Under the pieces are notes generated by a model, which made no database searches, was not told the origin of the DNA, and saw only the letters and a program-made list of their open reading frames with translations. Positions 48,693 through 58,154 of a stretch of DNA of 64,000 bases are shown here, piece by piece. Position 1 is the stretch's first letter, and each line of letters opens with the position of its first letter. The DNA lies in NCBI RefSeq assembly GCF_013404075.1, contig NZ_JACBJQ010000011.1, positions 90,468 through 154,467 of the forward strand. The letters are read 5' to 3'. A program made the position numbers and the translations under genes. This stretch comes from Mycolicibacterium vinylchloridicum (lineage in GTDB: Bacteria > Actinomycetota > Actinomycetes > Mycobacteriales > Mycobacteriaceae).

Positions 48693-50105
48693 TCAGGTTT
48701 TGATCTGTGGCTTCAGCGGTCGCAACGTGCGCTCGCGGACCACGCCCGTCCAGAGGCCGGCGCCATAGGCCAGATCGTCGAGGCGCTTGAGGAGCAGATA
48801 GGCAACCAGGCCGATCGGCTTGCCCTCGACGTCATTGTTGCGGTTGCGCTTGATCCAGTCCTGCACGCCGTCGAGCACGGCGGCCACCAGGATCGCGTGC
48901 CGGCACCGGCGAGAGACCAGCGCGGCCACCAACGCCAGCGGCCAATAGTGCCGACAGACCGCCGCCGACAGCTGCAGGGCGGAGGCACCGATGCCGCGCA
49001 GCGCGAGGATCCCCACGTCGAAGATCCCGGCGTCGGTGTTCTTCATCGCTTTGGCGGTCCGGCGGGTGGTCACCCCGGCGAACACCAGCGAGGCCAGATA
49101 ACCCGAGACCGACCCCAGTGCCAGCAGCAGCCACACCAGCAGGCTCCACGCGGAGATCACCACCGGCGCCGTCTTGTCGGGATGTCGGATCGACAGCGGC
49201 GCCGCCGAGCTGCCATAAAACGCCTTGCGGCCCAGCCACTCCCGCATCTCGGTGCGGTGCTCGTGGGCGACGAGTGCGATCGGCTCGTAGCGCAGCCGGG
49301 AGCCGGATTCGATCAACCTCCAGCACAGGTCGACGTCCTCGCCCGACGGCAGGGTCTCGTCGAAGCCGCCCATGTCCAGCAGCGCCGCCCGACGACAGAT
49401 GATGGCCGCGCTTGGCACATAGGACACCGGGCCGTAGGGCATCACCGGGGCCTCGCGCTCGCCGAGGTCCAGCGACGACCGGACGGCCTCGTAGCGGGCG
49501 ATCAGCTGGTCGCTGTGACCGAGCCCGACGATCCGGGGAGCGACCAGCGCCACGGCCGGGTCGCAGAAGTGGCCGAGAAGAGCCTCCAGCCAGCCCCGGC
49601 GGGGCACCACGTCGGAGTCCAGGAAGGCCACGAAATCTGTTGTGCAAGCGGCTAGTCCGGTGTTCCGCGCCGCGGCCGGCCCCTTGCTGCGCGGGTGGCT
49701 CAGCACCTCGACCTCGCAGCGCGCCCCGGCGAAGTCGCTGGGGTGCACGGGCGTGTGGGAGCCGTCGTCGACGACGATCACTCGCATACCGCGCAGCGAC
49801 ATCACCAGCCGATAGAGCCCAAAAGGGTTGTCGCGTACCGGGATCACCACGGTGACGTCTCGGTGCGACGGGCCGCCCGCCGGGCGCGGATGGGCGACGG
49901 TGGCGTCGAGCAGGGTGCGGGCCAGCTGGGCGCTCACGGCATCGCGGACCTCGAGGCGACCGCCGTCCAGCAGGGTCTGCGCGGACGGCGCCAGCCGCAG
50001 CAGCCGGGTGGGTGATCCGCCGAGCAGCGCCGAGCCCTCGGCGAGCGTGCGCACTCGCCGGTCGACCTGGACGGCAAACCCGTCAGGCAGCCGGGGCTGG
50101 GTCAT
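48693..50105 (-). CDS. mftF: Mycofactocin glycosyltransferase MftF
   Basis: 470-aa family-2 glycosyltransferase that decorates mycofactocin with an oligoglucan. [19 protein letters not shown] begins the GT-A domain, with the DxD-type metal site [12 protein letters not shown] and acceptor loop [19 protein letters not shown]. Hydrophobic helices near residues 320-345 and 370-400 suggest membrane association. ATG overlaps the mftE stop (ATGA). Confidence 0.94.
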   Translation of the reverse strand: MTQPRLPDGFAVQVDRRVRTLAEGSALLGGSPTRLLRLAPSAQTLLDGGRLEVRDAVSAQLARTLLDATVAHPRPAGGPSHRDVTVVIPVRDNPFGLYRLVMSLRGMRVIVVDDGSHTPVHPSDFAGARCEVEVLSHPRSKGPAAARNTGLAACTTDFVAFLDSDVVPRRGWLEALLGHFCDPAVALVAPRIVGLGHSDQLIARYEAVRSSLDLGEREAPVMPYGPVSYVPSAAIICRRAALLDMGGFDETLPSGEDVDLCWRLIESGSRLRYEPIALVAHEHRTEMREWLGRKAFYGSSAAPLSIRHPDKTAPVVISAWSLLVWLLLALGSVSGYLASLVFAGVTTRRTAKAMKNTDAGIFDVGILALRGIGASALQLSAAVCRHYWPLALVAALVSRRCRHAILVAAVLDGVQDWIKRNRNNDVEGKPIGLVAYLLLKRLDDLAYGAGLWTGVVRERTLRPLKPQIKT

Positions 50106-50845
50106 GTCAGCATCCCGTCATCGGCCGGGCGCCACCGATCGACGCGACGCGAACATTCCGTGACCATCTGCTCGAAGATGCGCGCGCCCTCCACCGGAGT
50201 CGCCGTCGTCGGGTCTCCCAACACGCCCACCTCACTCACCGCAGCCACCCCGCCGCGACGCATCTGCGGCAAAAGGGTAGCCAGTGGCGCCCTGTTCCCG
50301 CTACACCAGGCGTCGGTTTGCACATCCGCCGGTGAAATATGTAGCAATACAGACGTTTCCGTGTGCCCGGCGTGGGCATCGCCACCCTCGGCGATGCATG
50401 GACACCAGGCCGCATCGCGGCCCTCTTGCCGCAGGCGGCGCACCGCCGCGCGCATCGACTCGAGGTTGCCGCCGTGCCCGTTTACGAAAACGATCCGCCG
50501 CGCCCAGCCGCAGGCCGAGCGCCCGTACTCGATCAAAACCGTCGTCAACGCCTCGATGCCGATCGACACCGTTCCGGGAAAGCCCTCATGCTCGCCGGAC
50601 GCGCCGTAGGCGATCGCCGGCGCGAGCAGATAGTGATCATGATCGGAACCGTCGAGGTCTTCGGTGGCGGCGCGGGCGACCGCAGTGGCGATCCGGGTGT
50701 CGGTATCCAACGGCAGGTGCGGACCGTGCTGCTCGGTCGACCCCACCGGGATCAAGATCGTGAGGGAGGTGTCGCGAAGCTGACTCGATGTCCAGTTGCC
50801 CAACTCGCCCCGAAAAGCCACGCGGTGATGGTAGGCCGAATTCAC
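50102..50845 (-). CDS. mftE: Mycofactocin precursor peptide peptidase MftE
   Basis: Creatininase-family metallopeptidase that releases the modified C-terminal Val-Tyr unit (AHDP) from MftA. Metal ligands are in [16 protein letters not shown] (Glu, His, Asp) and [10 protein letters not shown]. The GTG at 50845 gives 247 aa, beginning (M)[14 protein letters not shown], close to the known family length; an upstream ATG/GTG at 50941 would add 32 residues (a Cys- and Pro-containing stretch without family resemblance). Confidence 0.92.
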   Translation of the reverse strand: MNSAYHHRVAFRGELGNWTSSQLRDTSLTILIPVGSTEQHGPHLPLDTDTRIATAVARAATEDLDGSDHDHYLLAPAIAYGASGEHEGFPGTVSIGIEALTTVLIEYGRSACGWARRIVFVNGHGGNLESMRAAVRRLRQEGRDAAWCPCIAEGGDAHAGHTETSVLLHISPADVQTDAWCSGNRAPLATLLPQMRRGGVAAVSEVGVLGDPTTATPVEGARIFEQMVTECSRRVDRWRPADDGMLT

Positions 50846-50983
50846 CTGCTGTGCGCCAATTGTTCGAGGAGAAGACGGATTTCTTTCGCATTCGGGACAG
50901 CCGGACCCACCCGGAGCGTTTACCGCCGTCCCGTCAGTCACGCCCGTACCACAACCTCGCTTACGACGGCGCCGGCGCGCGTC

Positions 50984-52165
50984 TTACTTGGGCACTCCGA
51001 GTGCCCGGACGAAGCCGTCCGGCACCAGGATGTCCTCGGCCGTGAGGTCGTGGATCGACGCCTTGCCCAGCCCCCGCAGGGCCGAGTCGATACCGCCGGT
51101 CAGGATGTCGAGGACGTTCTCCACGCCGGCCTGCCCGTTGGCCGCCAGGCCCCACAGGTAGGCCCGTCCGATCATCACCGCGCGAGCACCGAGCGCCAGC
51201 GCCTTGACCACGTCGCTGCCCCGGCGGACGCCGCCGTCCAGGAGCACCTCGACCTGATCGCCGACCGCTGCCGAGATCGCGGGCAGCGCACGGATCGAGG
51301 CCGGGGTGCCGTCGAGGTTGTTGCCGCCGTGGTTGGACACCGAGATCGCTGAAACACCGGCATCGACAGCGCGTTTGGCGTCGTCGACGCGCATGACGCC
51401 CTTGAGCATGAAGGGGCCGCCCCACAGCTCACGCAGCCAGGCGATGTCCTCCCAGGTGGGTGGGGGCGTGCCCATCCACTGGCCATAGGCGTCGAAAAAC
51501 GGCGGGCCGGGCTCGCCCTTGGCGGCCTGGTTCGGCACCGACAAGGCCGGCGGACGCAGGGTCTTGGCCCACTGCAGGAACCACCGCGGCCGCGTCACGG
51601 CCTCGGGGCTCATCTTGATCATGGTCTTCAGATCCATCTTCTCCGGGATCTTCGGACTGCCCCAGTCGCGCCCGTGGCTGAAGCTCCAATCGGTGGTCAC
51701 GATGAGTCCGACGGCCCCTGCCGCACGGGCCCGCTCTGCGCGGGCGGCAATGGCGTCGCGGTCGCCGAGCCAGTAGATCTGGAAGAACGTCTTCGGGTTC
51801 GCCGCGACGACCTCCTCGATCGGCTTGCTGGCAAACGAGGACAATCCCATCGCGGTGTTGCGTGCCGCAGCCGCGCGGGCCACGGCGACCTCGCCGTCGG
51901 GGTGCACGGCCTGCACACCGGTCGGGGAGATCAGGACGGGAAGCGAAACGTCTTGCCCCATCACGGTTGTTGCCATGTCGCGCTTTTCCAGCGCGCCGAT
52001 GACGTGCGGCGCGAAGCCGAGTTCGTTGAAGGCTTCGTTGTTGCCGTTGACAGTGATCCCCTTCTCACTGCCACCGATGAGTGCGCCGTACGCAGATTTG
52101 GGGAGGCGCTTCTTCGCGCGCGCTTGCGCGATGGCGACGGTCTCGAACCAGGTGTCGCGTGCCAT
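50984..52165 (-). CDS. mftD: Mycofactocin FMN-dependent dehydrogenase MftD
   Basis: 393-aa alpha-hydroxy-acid-oxidase-type flavoprotein. It oxidatively deaminates AHDP to pre-mycofactocin, creating the redox-active dicarbonyl. FMN barrel landmarks: LISPTGVQAVHPDGEVAVARAA split, VSNHGGNNLDGTPASI (catalytic His) and LDGGVRRGSDVVKALALGA. ATG at 52165, 2 bp after mftC; a longer frame upstream reads into mftC and is a shadow. Confidence 0.94.
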   Translation of the reverse strand: MARDTWFETVAIAQARAKKRLPKSAYGALIGGSEKGITVNGNNEAFNELGFAPHVIGALEKRDMATTVMGQDVSLPVLISPTGVQAVHPDGEVAVARAAAARNTAMGLSSFASKPIEEVVAANPKTFFQIYWLGDRDAIAARAERARAAGAVGLIVTTDWSFSHGRDWGSPKIPEKMDLKTMIKMSPEAVTRPRWFLQWAKTLRPPALSVPNQAAKGEPGPPFFDAYGQWMGTPPPTWEDIAWLRELWGGPFMLKGVMRVDDAKRAVDAGVSAISVSNHGGNNLDGTPASIRALPAISAAVGDQVEVLLDGGVRRGSDVVKALALGARAVMIGRAYLWGLAANGQAGVENVLDILTGGIDSALRGLGKASIHDLTAEDILVPDGFVRALGVPK

Positions 52166-52167
52166 GA

Positions 52168-53337
52168 CTAGATCGGACTTTCGTTGCAGGGCTTGGCCGG
52201 GGGCCGGGTGGACAGGGTCAGCATGATCGGCTTGCCGCGGGAGTGGTCGGCGCTCGGGCGTGGCTTGTCCCGGTCGGCGGCCAGGGCCGGTGCCCCGTAC
52301 CCCTCGACGCACTCCGGGTCGGGCCCGTCGAGTGGCAGACCGGTGAAGAACTTCGCGGCCATGCAGCCGCCCCGGCACGCGTCGTAGTGCCCGCAGCTGC
52401 CGCAGGCACCGGCCGACTGCGGCTCGCGCAGCTCACGGAACAAGGGCGCGTTCTTCCAGACATTGTCAAAGCCGTTATCGCGCACAATGTTTCCGGCCAG
52501 GAAGCGGTCATGGATGGCGAACGGGCAGGCGTAGACATCGCCGACCGGGTCGATCAGGCAGACCACCCGCCCGGCGCCGCACATGTTCAGCCCGGCCAGC
52601 GCACCGGGCGCACCGAGGCCGGCGAGATGGAAGAAGGAGTCACCGGTCAGGACGCGCTCGCCCTTGGCCACCAGCCAGTCATAGAGCGTCACCTGCTGCT
52701 CGGGGGTGGGGTGCAGTTCGTCCCAGACATCGGCTCCGCGCCCGGACGGGCGCAACCGGGTGATGCGCAGGGTGGCGCCGTACCGGTCGGCGAGCGTCTT
52801 GAAGTCGTCGAGCTGGTCGACGTTGTGACGGGTGACGACCACCGAGATCTTGGCGTCTTTGAATCCGGCGGCGGCCAGGTTCTCCAGCGCGCGGGTGGCC
52901 ATGTCGAACGATCCCGGCCCGCGGACCGCGTCGTTGACCTCGGCGGTCGCGCCGTCCAGCGAGATCTGGACGTCGACGTAGTCGCTGGCCGCCAGTCGCG
53001 CCGCCACCTCGGGGGTGATGCGTACGCCGTTGGTGGAGAACTTCACGCCGACATGGTGGGCGGTCGCGTAGTCGACCAGCTCCCAAAAGTCCGGGCGCAC
53101 AGTGGGTTCGCCGCCACCGATGTTGACGTAGAACACCTGCATGCGCTCGAGCTCGTCGATGATGTCCATGCACTGACGAGTGGACAGCTCGCGGGGATCG
53201 CGCTTGCCCGAGGAGGACAAGCAGTGCACGCACGCGAGGTTACAGGCGTAGGTCAGCTCCCAGGTGAGGCAGATCGGCGCGTCGAGACCTTGCTCGAACT
53301 GCTCGATCAGCCGGGGTACCGGTGCCACCGAAGTCAT
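52168..53337 (-). CDS. mftC: Mycofactocin radical SAM maturase MftC
   Basis: 389-aa radical SAM/SPASM enzyme that decarboxylates the C-terminal Tyr of MftA and then forms a C-C bond to the Val. The cluster-binding motif C-x3-C-x2-C is Cys32, Cys36, Cys39 (YACNLACVHC), followed by NIGGGEPTVR. The SPASM domain supplies further cysteines (MCGAGRVVC, ACGSCGHYDACRGGC). Overlaps mftB by ATGA. Confidence 0.96.
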   Translation of the reverse strand: MTSVAPVPRLIEQFEQGLDAPICLTWELTYACNLACVHCLSSSGKRDPRELSTRQCMDIIDELERMQVFYVNIGGGEPTVRPDFWELVDYATAHHVGVKFSTNGVRITPEVAARLAASDYVDVQISLDGATAEVNDAVRGPGSFDMATRALENLAAAGFKDAKISVVVTRHNVDQLDDFKTLADRYGATLRITRLRPSGRGADVWDELHPTPEQQVTLYDWLVAKGERVLTGDSFFHLAGLGAPGALAGLNMCGAGRVVCLIDPVGDVYACPFAIHDRFLAGNIVRDNGFDNVWKNAPLFRELREPQSAGACGSCGHYDACRGGCMAAKFFTGLPLDGPDPECVEGYGAPALAADRDKPRPSADHSRGKPIMLTLSTRPPAKPCNESPI

Positions 53338-53666
53338 TGGGAATCCTTGGGAATCAACATGTTCGAGGTCACCAGCACGCTCAGTGCGTGTAGATAGGGC
53401 GCCTCGTCGGGCTCGTCGACCCCGGCGGCCCGCAGGGCGGAGCGCGCGTCAGGGTGTTCGGACAGCGAATTCACCACGGCGAGGATGGTGCGGTTCTTGA
53501 GGAACGACAGCTTCCTGGTGCCGAAGTGGTACAGCAGTGCGCCAAAAGGTTCCGGGCGCACGGCCACCTGCGGATGCAGACGCCAGCTGAGTGCCGGGTC
53601 GAATTCCGACCCGGCCACAGCCGGATCGCCCACAGCGTGGGCGGGCACGGTCAGTAGACCCCGCAC
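53334..53666 (-). CDS. mftB: Mycofactocin biosynthesis chaperone MftB (RRE protein)
   Basis: About 110-aa RiPP recognition element that binds the MftA leader and delivers it to MftC. The PqqD-like winged-helix part includes [32 protein letters not shown]. The GTG at 53666 lies inside mftA (16-bp overlap); a GTG at 53648 just after the mftA stop is the alternative. Stop overlaps the mftC ATG. Confidence 0.92.
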   Translation of the reverse strand: MRGLLTVPAHAVGDPAVAGSEFDPALSWRLHPQVAVRPEPFGALLYHFGTRKLSFLKNRTILAVVNSLSEHPDARSALRAAGVDEPDEAPYLHALSVLVTSNMLIPKDSQ

Positions 53667-53746
53667 ATCCCGTCGATGGAGACCTCTTCGACCAGCGTCT
53701 CGGTCACCAATTCGGTCTCGGTCTCACTTGCGTGGCTCGGCTCCAT
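53651..53746 (-). CDS. mftA: Mycofactocin precursor peptide MftA
   Basis: 31-residue ribosomal precursor beginning [13 protein letters not shown] and ending in the invariant core IDGMCGVY; the terminal Val-Tyr pair becomes the mycofactocin redox unit. The acidic leader ([16 protein letters not shown]) is the MftB-binding part. Longer in-frame extension upstream (to 53845) runs through the mftR-mftA regulatory gap and is rejected. First gene of mftA-G, divergent from mftR. Confidence 0.96.
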   Translation of the reverse strand: MEPSHASETETELVTETLVEEVSIDGMCGVY

Positions 53747-53781
53747 GAAAAGCACCCTTTCGTCGGCCAGGTTCTCGACAA

Positions 53782-53799
53782 TTGTGATCGAGATCGCAA
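53782..53799. promoter_or_regulatory. Candidate MftR operator in the mftR-mftA divergent gap
   Basis: TTGTGATC-GA-GATCGCAA, an inverted repeat with 7 of 8 pairs matching, 36 bp upstream of mftA and 40 bp upstream of mftR. Its position between a TetR-type regulator and its presumed target operon makes it the likely binding site. Confidence 0.6.
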
Positions 53800-53838
53800 G
53801 AATATGGCATCGAGTGCCGAAAAGAAAGGGGTGGGTCG

Positions 53839-54456
53839 ATGACAAGTGGTTCGGCGGGTTCGGGCGGGGCCCGCGTGGGGCGGCGCCGCTCCACCACCCA
53901 GGACCACATCACCGACGTCGCGCTCGACTTGTTCGCGAACTACGGGTTCGGCGCGGTCAGCGTCGACGACGTGGCCCAGGCTTCCGGGATCGCGCGGCGC
54001 ACGCTGTTTCGCTACTACCCGTCGAAGAACGCGATCCCGTGGGGCGACTTCGACGCCCACCTGAAGCACTTCCGCCAACTGTTCGACGCGGTGGAGGCCG
54101 ACGAGCCGATCAGCACAGCCCTGCGCTCCGCCCTGTTGGCGTTCAACACTTTTGACTCCTCGGAAACCGAACGGCACCGCCAGCGGATGCGGGTGATCCT
54201 GCAGACCGCTGAGCTACAGGCGCACTCGATGACGATGTACGCCGGCTGGCGAGGAGTCGTCTCGGACTTCGTGGCCGCCCGCACCGGCGGCCAGTCCGGT
54301 GACCTGATCCCCCAGTCGGTCGCTTGGCTGATGCTCGGCGTCGCCCTGTCCGCCTACGAATACTGGCTGGCCAACGAGTCGGTGTCGCTGCCACAGGCGA
54401 TCGGTGACGCCTTCGACGTCGTCGCGCACGGACTCGACGATCTGGACGGGCGCTGA
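53839..54456 (+). CDS. mftR: TetR-family regulator of the mycofactocin locus MftR
   Basis: 205 aa. HTH region [20 protein letters not shown], then [34 protein letters not shown]; the conserved WGDFDAHL after the HTH is typical of MftR proteins. Known MftR proteins repress mftA-type promoters and are released by long-chain acyl-CoA. Divergent from mftA over 92 bp containing the inverted repeat above. Confidence 0.92.
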   Translation: MTSGSAGSGGARVGRRRSTTQDHITDVALDLFANYGFGAVSVDDVAQASGIARRTLFRYYPSKNAIPWGDFDAHLKHFRQLFDAVEADEPISTALRSALLAFNTFDSSETERHRQRMRVILQTAELQAHSMTMYAGWRGVVSDFVAARTGGQSGDLIPQSVAWLMLGVALSAYEYWLANESVSLPQAIGDAFDVVAHGLDDLDGR

Positions 54457-54523
54457 AGTCGGTCGGCGCAAAAAGTTTCGCCACGCCCGTCGGAGTTCGG
54501 CCCGGTGCGACGACGATAGAGAT

Positions 54524-55045
54524 GTGAGCGCGGATCCGGACCACACCGATGCACCGCATCGGCTGCTGCAGCTCTACGACGACGCACTTCCGGTCGTCTA
54601 CGGCTACTTCGTCCGCCGCTGCGGTGACCGGGCCACCGCGGAGGACCTGACCTCGGAGACGTTCCTGGCCGCCATGGACGCTGCCCGCAGGCCGCAGCCG
54701 CCGCCCATCGCAGTGCCCTGGCTGCTCGGTGTGGCGCGGCACAAGCTCGCCGACCACTACCGGCGCCGCGCGAGCCGGCCGACGGTCACCGTCGCCGAGG
54801 TACCCGAGAAGGAACCGTCCGACGAATGGGACGTGGAGTTGGACCGCATCGTCGCCGAAAGCGTGCTGTCCCGGTTACCTGAGGCGCAGCGCACCGTACT
54901 GGCGCTGCGCTATATGGATGACTGCAGCGTGCCCGAGTGTGCGGAGCTGATCGGGCGAACCGTGCATGCCACCGAAGCGCTGCTGGTGCGCGCCCGTCGC
55001 GCCTTCAGGGCCCACTATCCGGATCGGGAAGGAGGGCTGTCGTGA
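54524..55045 (+). CDS. ECF-type RNA polymerase sigma factor
   Basis: 173 aa from the GTG at 54524. Region 2: DRATAEDLTSETFLAAMDAA and WLLGVARHKLADHYRRR; region 4: LSRLPEAQRTVLALRYMDDC followed by SVPECAELIGRTVHATEALLVRARRAF. Its TGA overlaps the GTG of the triple-VOC gene, so the two are coupled and probably functionally linked. No classical transmembrane or zinc anti-sigma gene is adjacent. Longer upstream starts lie across the mftR 3' end. Confidence 0.87.
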   Translation: MSADPDHTDAPHRLLQLYDDALPVVYGYFVRRCGDRATAEDLTSETFLAAMDAARRPQPPPIAVPWLLGVARHKLADHYRRRASRPTVTVAEVPEKEPSDEWDVELDRIVAESVLSRLPEAQRTVLALRYMDDCSVPECAELIGRTVHATEALLVRARRAFRAHYPDREGGLS

Positions 55046-56328
55046 ACAACAACACCGATCCGTTGTCCGTGCTGCACGGCGACGAAATTGCGGTCCAGCC
55101 CGATCCCGCGTTCGCGGCCGGTCTGCGGGCGCGTCTGGAAGCGGCACTTTCGCTTCCGAATCGAACAGGAGGAGTTGTCATGAGTGGTACCGATGCAGCC
55201 GTCGCCGAGCTGAACGAGCGGGCCGTCGAACCCGGCACTGCGCTCCCGCGGCCCGCAGCACTGCCCTATCTCGCCGTTGCCGACGCGCGTGCGGCGATCG
55301 CCTGGTACACCGATGTCTTCGGCGCATCGCTGGTCGGCCGGCCCTATGAGATGGACGACGGCCGTATCGGCCACGCCGAACTCCAGATCGGCGACGGCGT
55401 GCTCTACCTCGCCGACCAGTATCCGGAGCTTGGCCTGAAAGCGCCTTCACCGCAGTCTGTTTCGGTGAGTTTGATGCTCGAGGTAGCCGATACCGACAGT
55501 ACGCTGGCGCGGGCACGCGATCGCGGCGCCAGCGTGCAGCGCGAGCCGTATGAGAACCACGGCGCCCGCAGCGCCGCGATCGTCGACCCGTTCGGTCACC
55601 GATGGATGCTCAGCGGACCGGTTACCGGCGCGGCGGTGCCGATTCAACACGGCGACGTCGGCTATGTCTCGGTGTGGACGCCGGACGCCGAGCGGGCCGC
55701 AGCCTTCTACGGCCACGTACTCGGCTGGACGTACGATCCAGCGACCCATCAGGTCACCAACACCAAACAACGCATCGGGATCCACAGCGTCGACGCACCC
55801 CCCACGTTGTTCTGCTGCTATGCCGTGGACGACCTCGCGGGAGCACGGCGCTCGATTGCGGACGGCGGCGGTACCGTCGACGAGCTCGAGCACGTCGACT
55901 TCGGCACGCTGAGCGACGCCACCGACCCGCAGGGCGCGTCGTTCGCCGTCTTCGCGCCAACCCGCGACGAACCCCGGCCCGAACTCAACGGCTCTGGGCC
56001 AGGCGAACTTTCGTACATCACCTACGAAGTACCCGACGCGACGGCGTTCAAGTCGTTCTACAGCCGCGTGCTGTTCTGGACATTCGAACCAGGCCGTATC
56101 GAGGATGGGTGGCAGGTCAATGACACACACCCGATGGCAGGCGTTGCGGGCGGCAGCACCCGTCCGGTGACGGTGCCGATGTGGACCGTGGCCGACATCG
56201 ATGCCGCTGTCGCCCGCGTGCGGGAAGCCGGCGGAGCCGTCATCTCCGAGCCGAGCCGGCAGCCTTATGGACTGTCAGCGGAGTGCACGGACGACCAGGG
56301 CGGCCGGTTCTACTTAGGAGAATTCTGA
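55042..56328 (+). CDS. Three-domain VOC (glyoxalase-like) protein with short N-terminal segment, coupled to ECF sigma gene
   Basis: 428 aa. Residues 1-45 (NNNTDPLSVLHGDEIAVQP, then DPAFAAGLRARLEAALSLP) form a short charged helical segment, then three VOC units begin at about LPYLAVADARAAIAWYTDVFG, VGYVSVWTPDAERAAAFYGHV and LSYITYEVPDATAFKSFYSRV. GTG start in GTGA overlap with the sigma gene. An internal ATG (MSGTDAAV, residue 48) has GGAGGAG upstream and could give a shorter VOC-only form. Function unknown; possible small-molecule sensor of the sigma factor. Confidence 0.82.
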   Translation: MNNNTDPLSVLHGDEIAVQPDPAFAAGLRARLEAALSLPNRTGGVVMSGTDAAVAELNERAVEPGTALPRPAALPYLAVADARAAIAWYTDVFGASLVGRPYEMDDGRIGHAELQIGDGVLYLADQYPELGLKAPSPQSVSVSLMLEVADTDSTLARARDRGASVQREPYENHGARSAAIVDPFGHRWMLSGPVTGAAVPIQHGDVGYVSVWTPDAERAAAFYGHVLGWTYDPATHQVTNTKQRIGIHSVDAPPTLFCCYAVDDLAGARRSIADGGGTVDELEHVDFGTLSDATDPQGASFAVFAPTRDEPRPELNGSGPGELSYITYEVPDATAFKSFYSRVLFWTFEPGRIEDGWQVNDTHPMAGVAGGSTRPVTVPMWTVADIDAAVARVREAGGAVISEPSRQPYGLSAECTDDQGGRFYLGEF

Positions 56329-56335
56329 CTTCGGC

Positions 56336-57523
56336 TCAAGACTGGGGAAGGACCTCGGCGATCGGCGCGCCGGCAGCGATCTTGGCGCGGGTCTTCATGA
56401 CCTTGCCGGGCATGCCGCCGCCGACCACCCCGGCCACCACGCCGTCGCGCTCGTAGAACGCCAGAAACTTGCGGCCGTCGTCCTCGACGATGTGCACGGT
56501 GTCGGTGGCCTCCGGCTCACCCAGGCACTGGATCTTGACGTCGTACTGGTCGCTCCAGAAGTACGGCACGACGATCACCGACGGCGCGTCCTGGCCCAGC
56601 ATCGACGGCACGATGACGCGGGCCTGCTCGGCCACGTTGCTCCAATGCTCTACGCGCGCTTGGTGTCCGGTGGCATCACGCCAGGACGCGACGTCGCCGA
56701 GCGCCCATACTCCTGCCGCACTGGTGCGGCCCGCCTCGTCGCACACGACGCCGTTGTCGACGGCGATCCCACTGCCCTCCAGCCAGTCGGTGGCCGGGCG
56801 TGACCCGATGCCGACCACCACGAGGTCGGCTGCCAGCTCGCTGCCGTCGGACAACACGACTCCCGCCACGTGGCCGTTCTCGCCGCGCACCTCGGCCACG
56901 CCGATGCCGGTGCGCACGTCGACGCCCTCGGCGCGATGCAGCCGGGACACCAGGTTTCCGACCTGCTCGCCCAGCACCGAGGCCAGCGGCGCGGGTTGCG
57001 GCTCCACCAGAACCACGTCCACACCCAGCTTGCGCAGACTGGCCGCGACCTCACAGCCGATGAACCCGGCACCGATGATCACCGCTTGGCGGGCCGACGC
57101 GGCATGGGTGCGCAGCGCCAGCGCCTCGTCGAACGTCCGCAGCACCCGGATGCCGTCCAGGTCGGGGAACGACGGAATGCGCTTGGGCACCAGGCCCGTC
57201 GCGATCACCAGCTCGTCATAGCCCAGCACCGAGCCATCGGCCAGGGTCACCGTCTGGGCCGCGGTGTCCAGCGAGGTGGCCGCACTGCCCAACCGCACGG
57301 TGATGTCGTTCTCGGTGTAGAACTCGGCCGGCTTGAGCGCGACATCGTCGAGGGCGGCGTGCAGCACGTCCTTGGACAGCGGCGGGCGGTCGTACGGCAG
57401 GTGTGCCTCATCACTGACGATGGTGACCGGCCCGGCATATCCCGACTTGCGCAACTGTTCGGCTGCCCTGGTGGCGGCCAATCCGCCGCCGACGATCACA
57501 ATTCCGTTTTCGCTCGTTCCCAC
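56336..57523 (-). CDS. FAD-dependent NAD(P)H oxidoreductase, ferredoxin-reductase type
   Basis: 395 aa. FAD motif VIVGGGLAATRAAEQLRKSGY at the N terminus, RPPLSKDVL, second dinucleotide motif VIIGAGFIGCEVAASLRKLG, and the FAD-contacting GVWALGDVASW. Resembles putidaredoxin-/rubredoxin-reductase proteins and occupies the place of Rv0688 near the mycofactocin genes in M. tuberculosis. Likely passes electrons to a ferredoxin serving P450s, possibly including the P450 in this window. Confidence 0.88.
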   Translation of the reverse strand: MGTSENGIVIVGGGLAATRAAEQLRKSGYAGPVTIVSDEAHLPYDRPPLSKDVLHAALDDVALKPAEFYTENDITVRLGSAATSLDTAAQTVTLADGSVLGYDELVIATGLVPKRIPSFPDLDGIRVLRTFDEALALRTHAASARQAVIIGAGFIGCEVAASLRKLGVDVVLVEPQPAPLASVLGEQVGNLVSRLHRAEGVDVRTGIGVAEVRGENGHVAGVVLSDGSELAADLVVVGIGSRPATDWLEGSGIAVDNGVVCDEAGRTSAAGVWALGDVASWRDATGHQARVEHWSNVAEQARVIVPSMLGQDAPSVIVVPYFWSDQYDVKIQCLGEPEATDTVHIVEDDGRKFLAFYERDGVVAGVVGGGMPGKVMKTRAKIAAGAPIAEVLPQS

Positions 57524-57585
57524 GTGGTGTTCTTACACGATCGCCGACGTGATGTGCGCGCCAGCCCGCCTCTACCAACCGGGTG

Positions 57586-58032
57586 TTAGGCAGGTGAGCG
57601 GTCGATCAGGTTGGACAACACCACGATGCTTTCGCTTCGCTCGATGTCGGCACTTGACCGGATCCGCTCGAGGGCGGCCTCCAGGTGGCGCATATCGCGG
57701 GCCAGCACGTGCAGGATGGCGTCCGAGGTACCGGTGACCGTGGCCGCGCTGATGATCTCGGGGATGTCAATCCAGGCCGCGCGCAACTGATCCGGCGCGA
57801 TCGTGCCGTGGCAGTACACCTGAACGTAGGCCTCGGTGTTCCAGCCGAGCGCGCTGCGATCGACGACCGTGGTGAAGCCGCGGATGACGCCGTTGTCCAG
57901 CATCCGGTCGACTCGGCGCTTGACCGCGGGCGCCGACAGATTCACCCGGGCACCGATCTCGGCAAACGTGGCGCGGGCATGCTCGGTGAGCTCGGCCAGG
58001 ATGCGCTCGTCAGTGTCGTCGAGCCGGTCCAT
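57586..58032 (-). CDS. Lrp/AsnC-family transcriptional regulator
   Basis: 148 aa starting MDRLDDTDERILAEL at 58032 (GAGAGGAG about 9 nt upstream). N-terminal HTH (ATFAEIGARVNLSAPAVKRRVDRMLDNGVI) and C-terminal RAM amino-acid-binding domain. Divergent from the DDAH-like gene; in M. tuberculosis Rv2324 has the same relation to Rv2323c-rocD-rocE-Rv2319c. Probable arginine/ornithine-responsive regulator of the genes to its right. Confidence 0.9.
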   Translation of the reverse strand: MDRLDDTDERILAELTEHARATFAEIGARVNLSAPAVKRRVDRMLDNGVIRGFTTVVDRSALGWNTEAYVQVYCHGTIAPDQLRAAWIDIPEIISAATVTGTSDAILHVLARDMRHLEAALERIRSSADIERSESIVVLSNLIDRSPA

Positions 58033-58086
58033 CGGCTGCGCTCCTCTCCTAGTTAACAGATCGCCGCTGTGGCGGCTGTAGCGCAA

Positions 58087-58154
58087 GAAATCAATTATAG
58101 ACACGCAACAGAGGTCGATTGATTGCGTCAGAGTCGCCTTCTATCGTTGATTTC
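58087..58154. promoter_or_regulatory. AsnC-regulator/ddaH divergent control region
   Basis: 122-bp divergent gap. GAAATCAA (58087-58094) and TTGATTTC (58147-58154) are perfect inverted repeats flanking ACGCAA...TTGCGT (58103-58108 and 58123-58128). Multiple spaced half-sites are what an octameric Lrp/AsnC protein would wrap. Confidence 0.5.

Noticed and set aside
53651..53845. Longer 64-residue version of MftA
   Set aside because: The extra N terminus covers the regulatory dyad at 53782-53799, and known precursors are about 30 residues.
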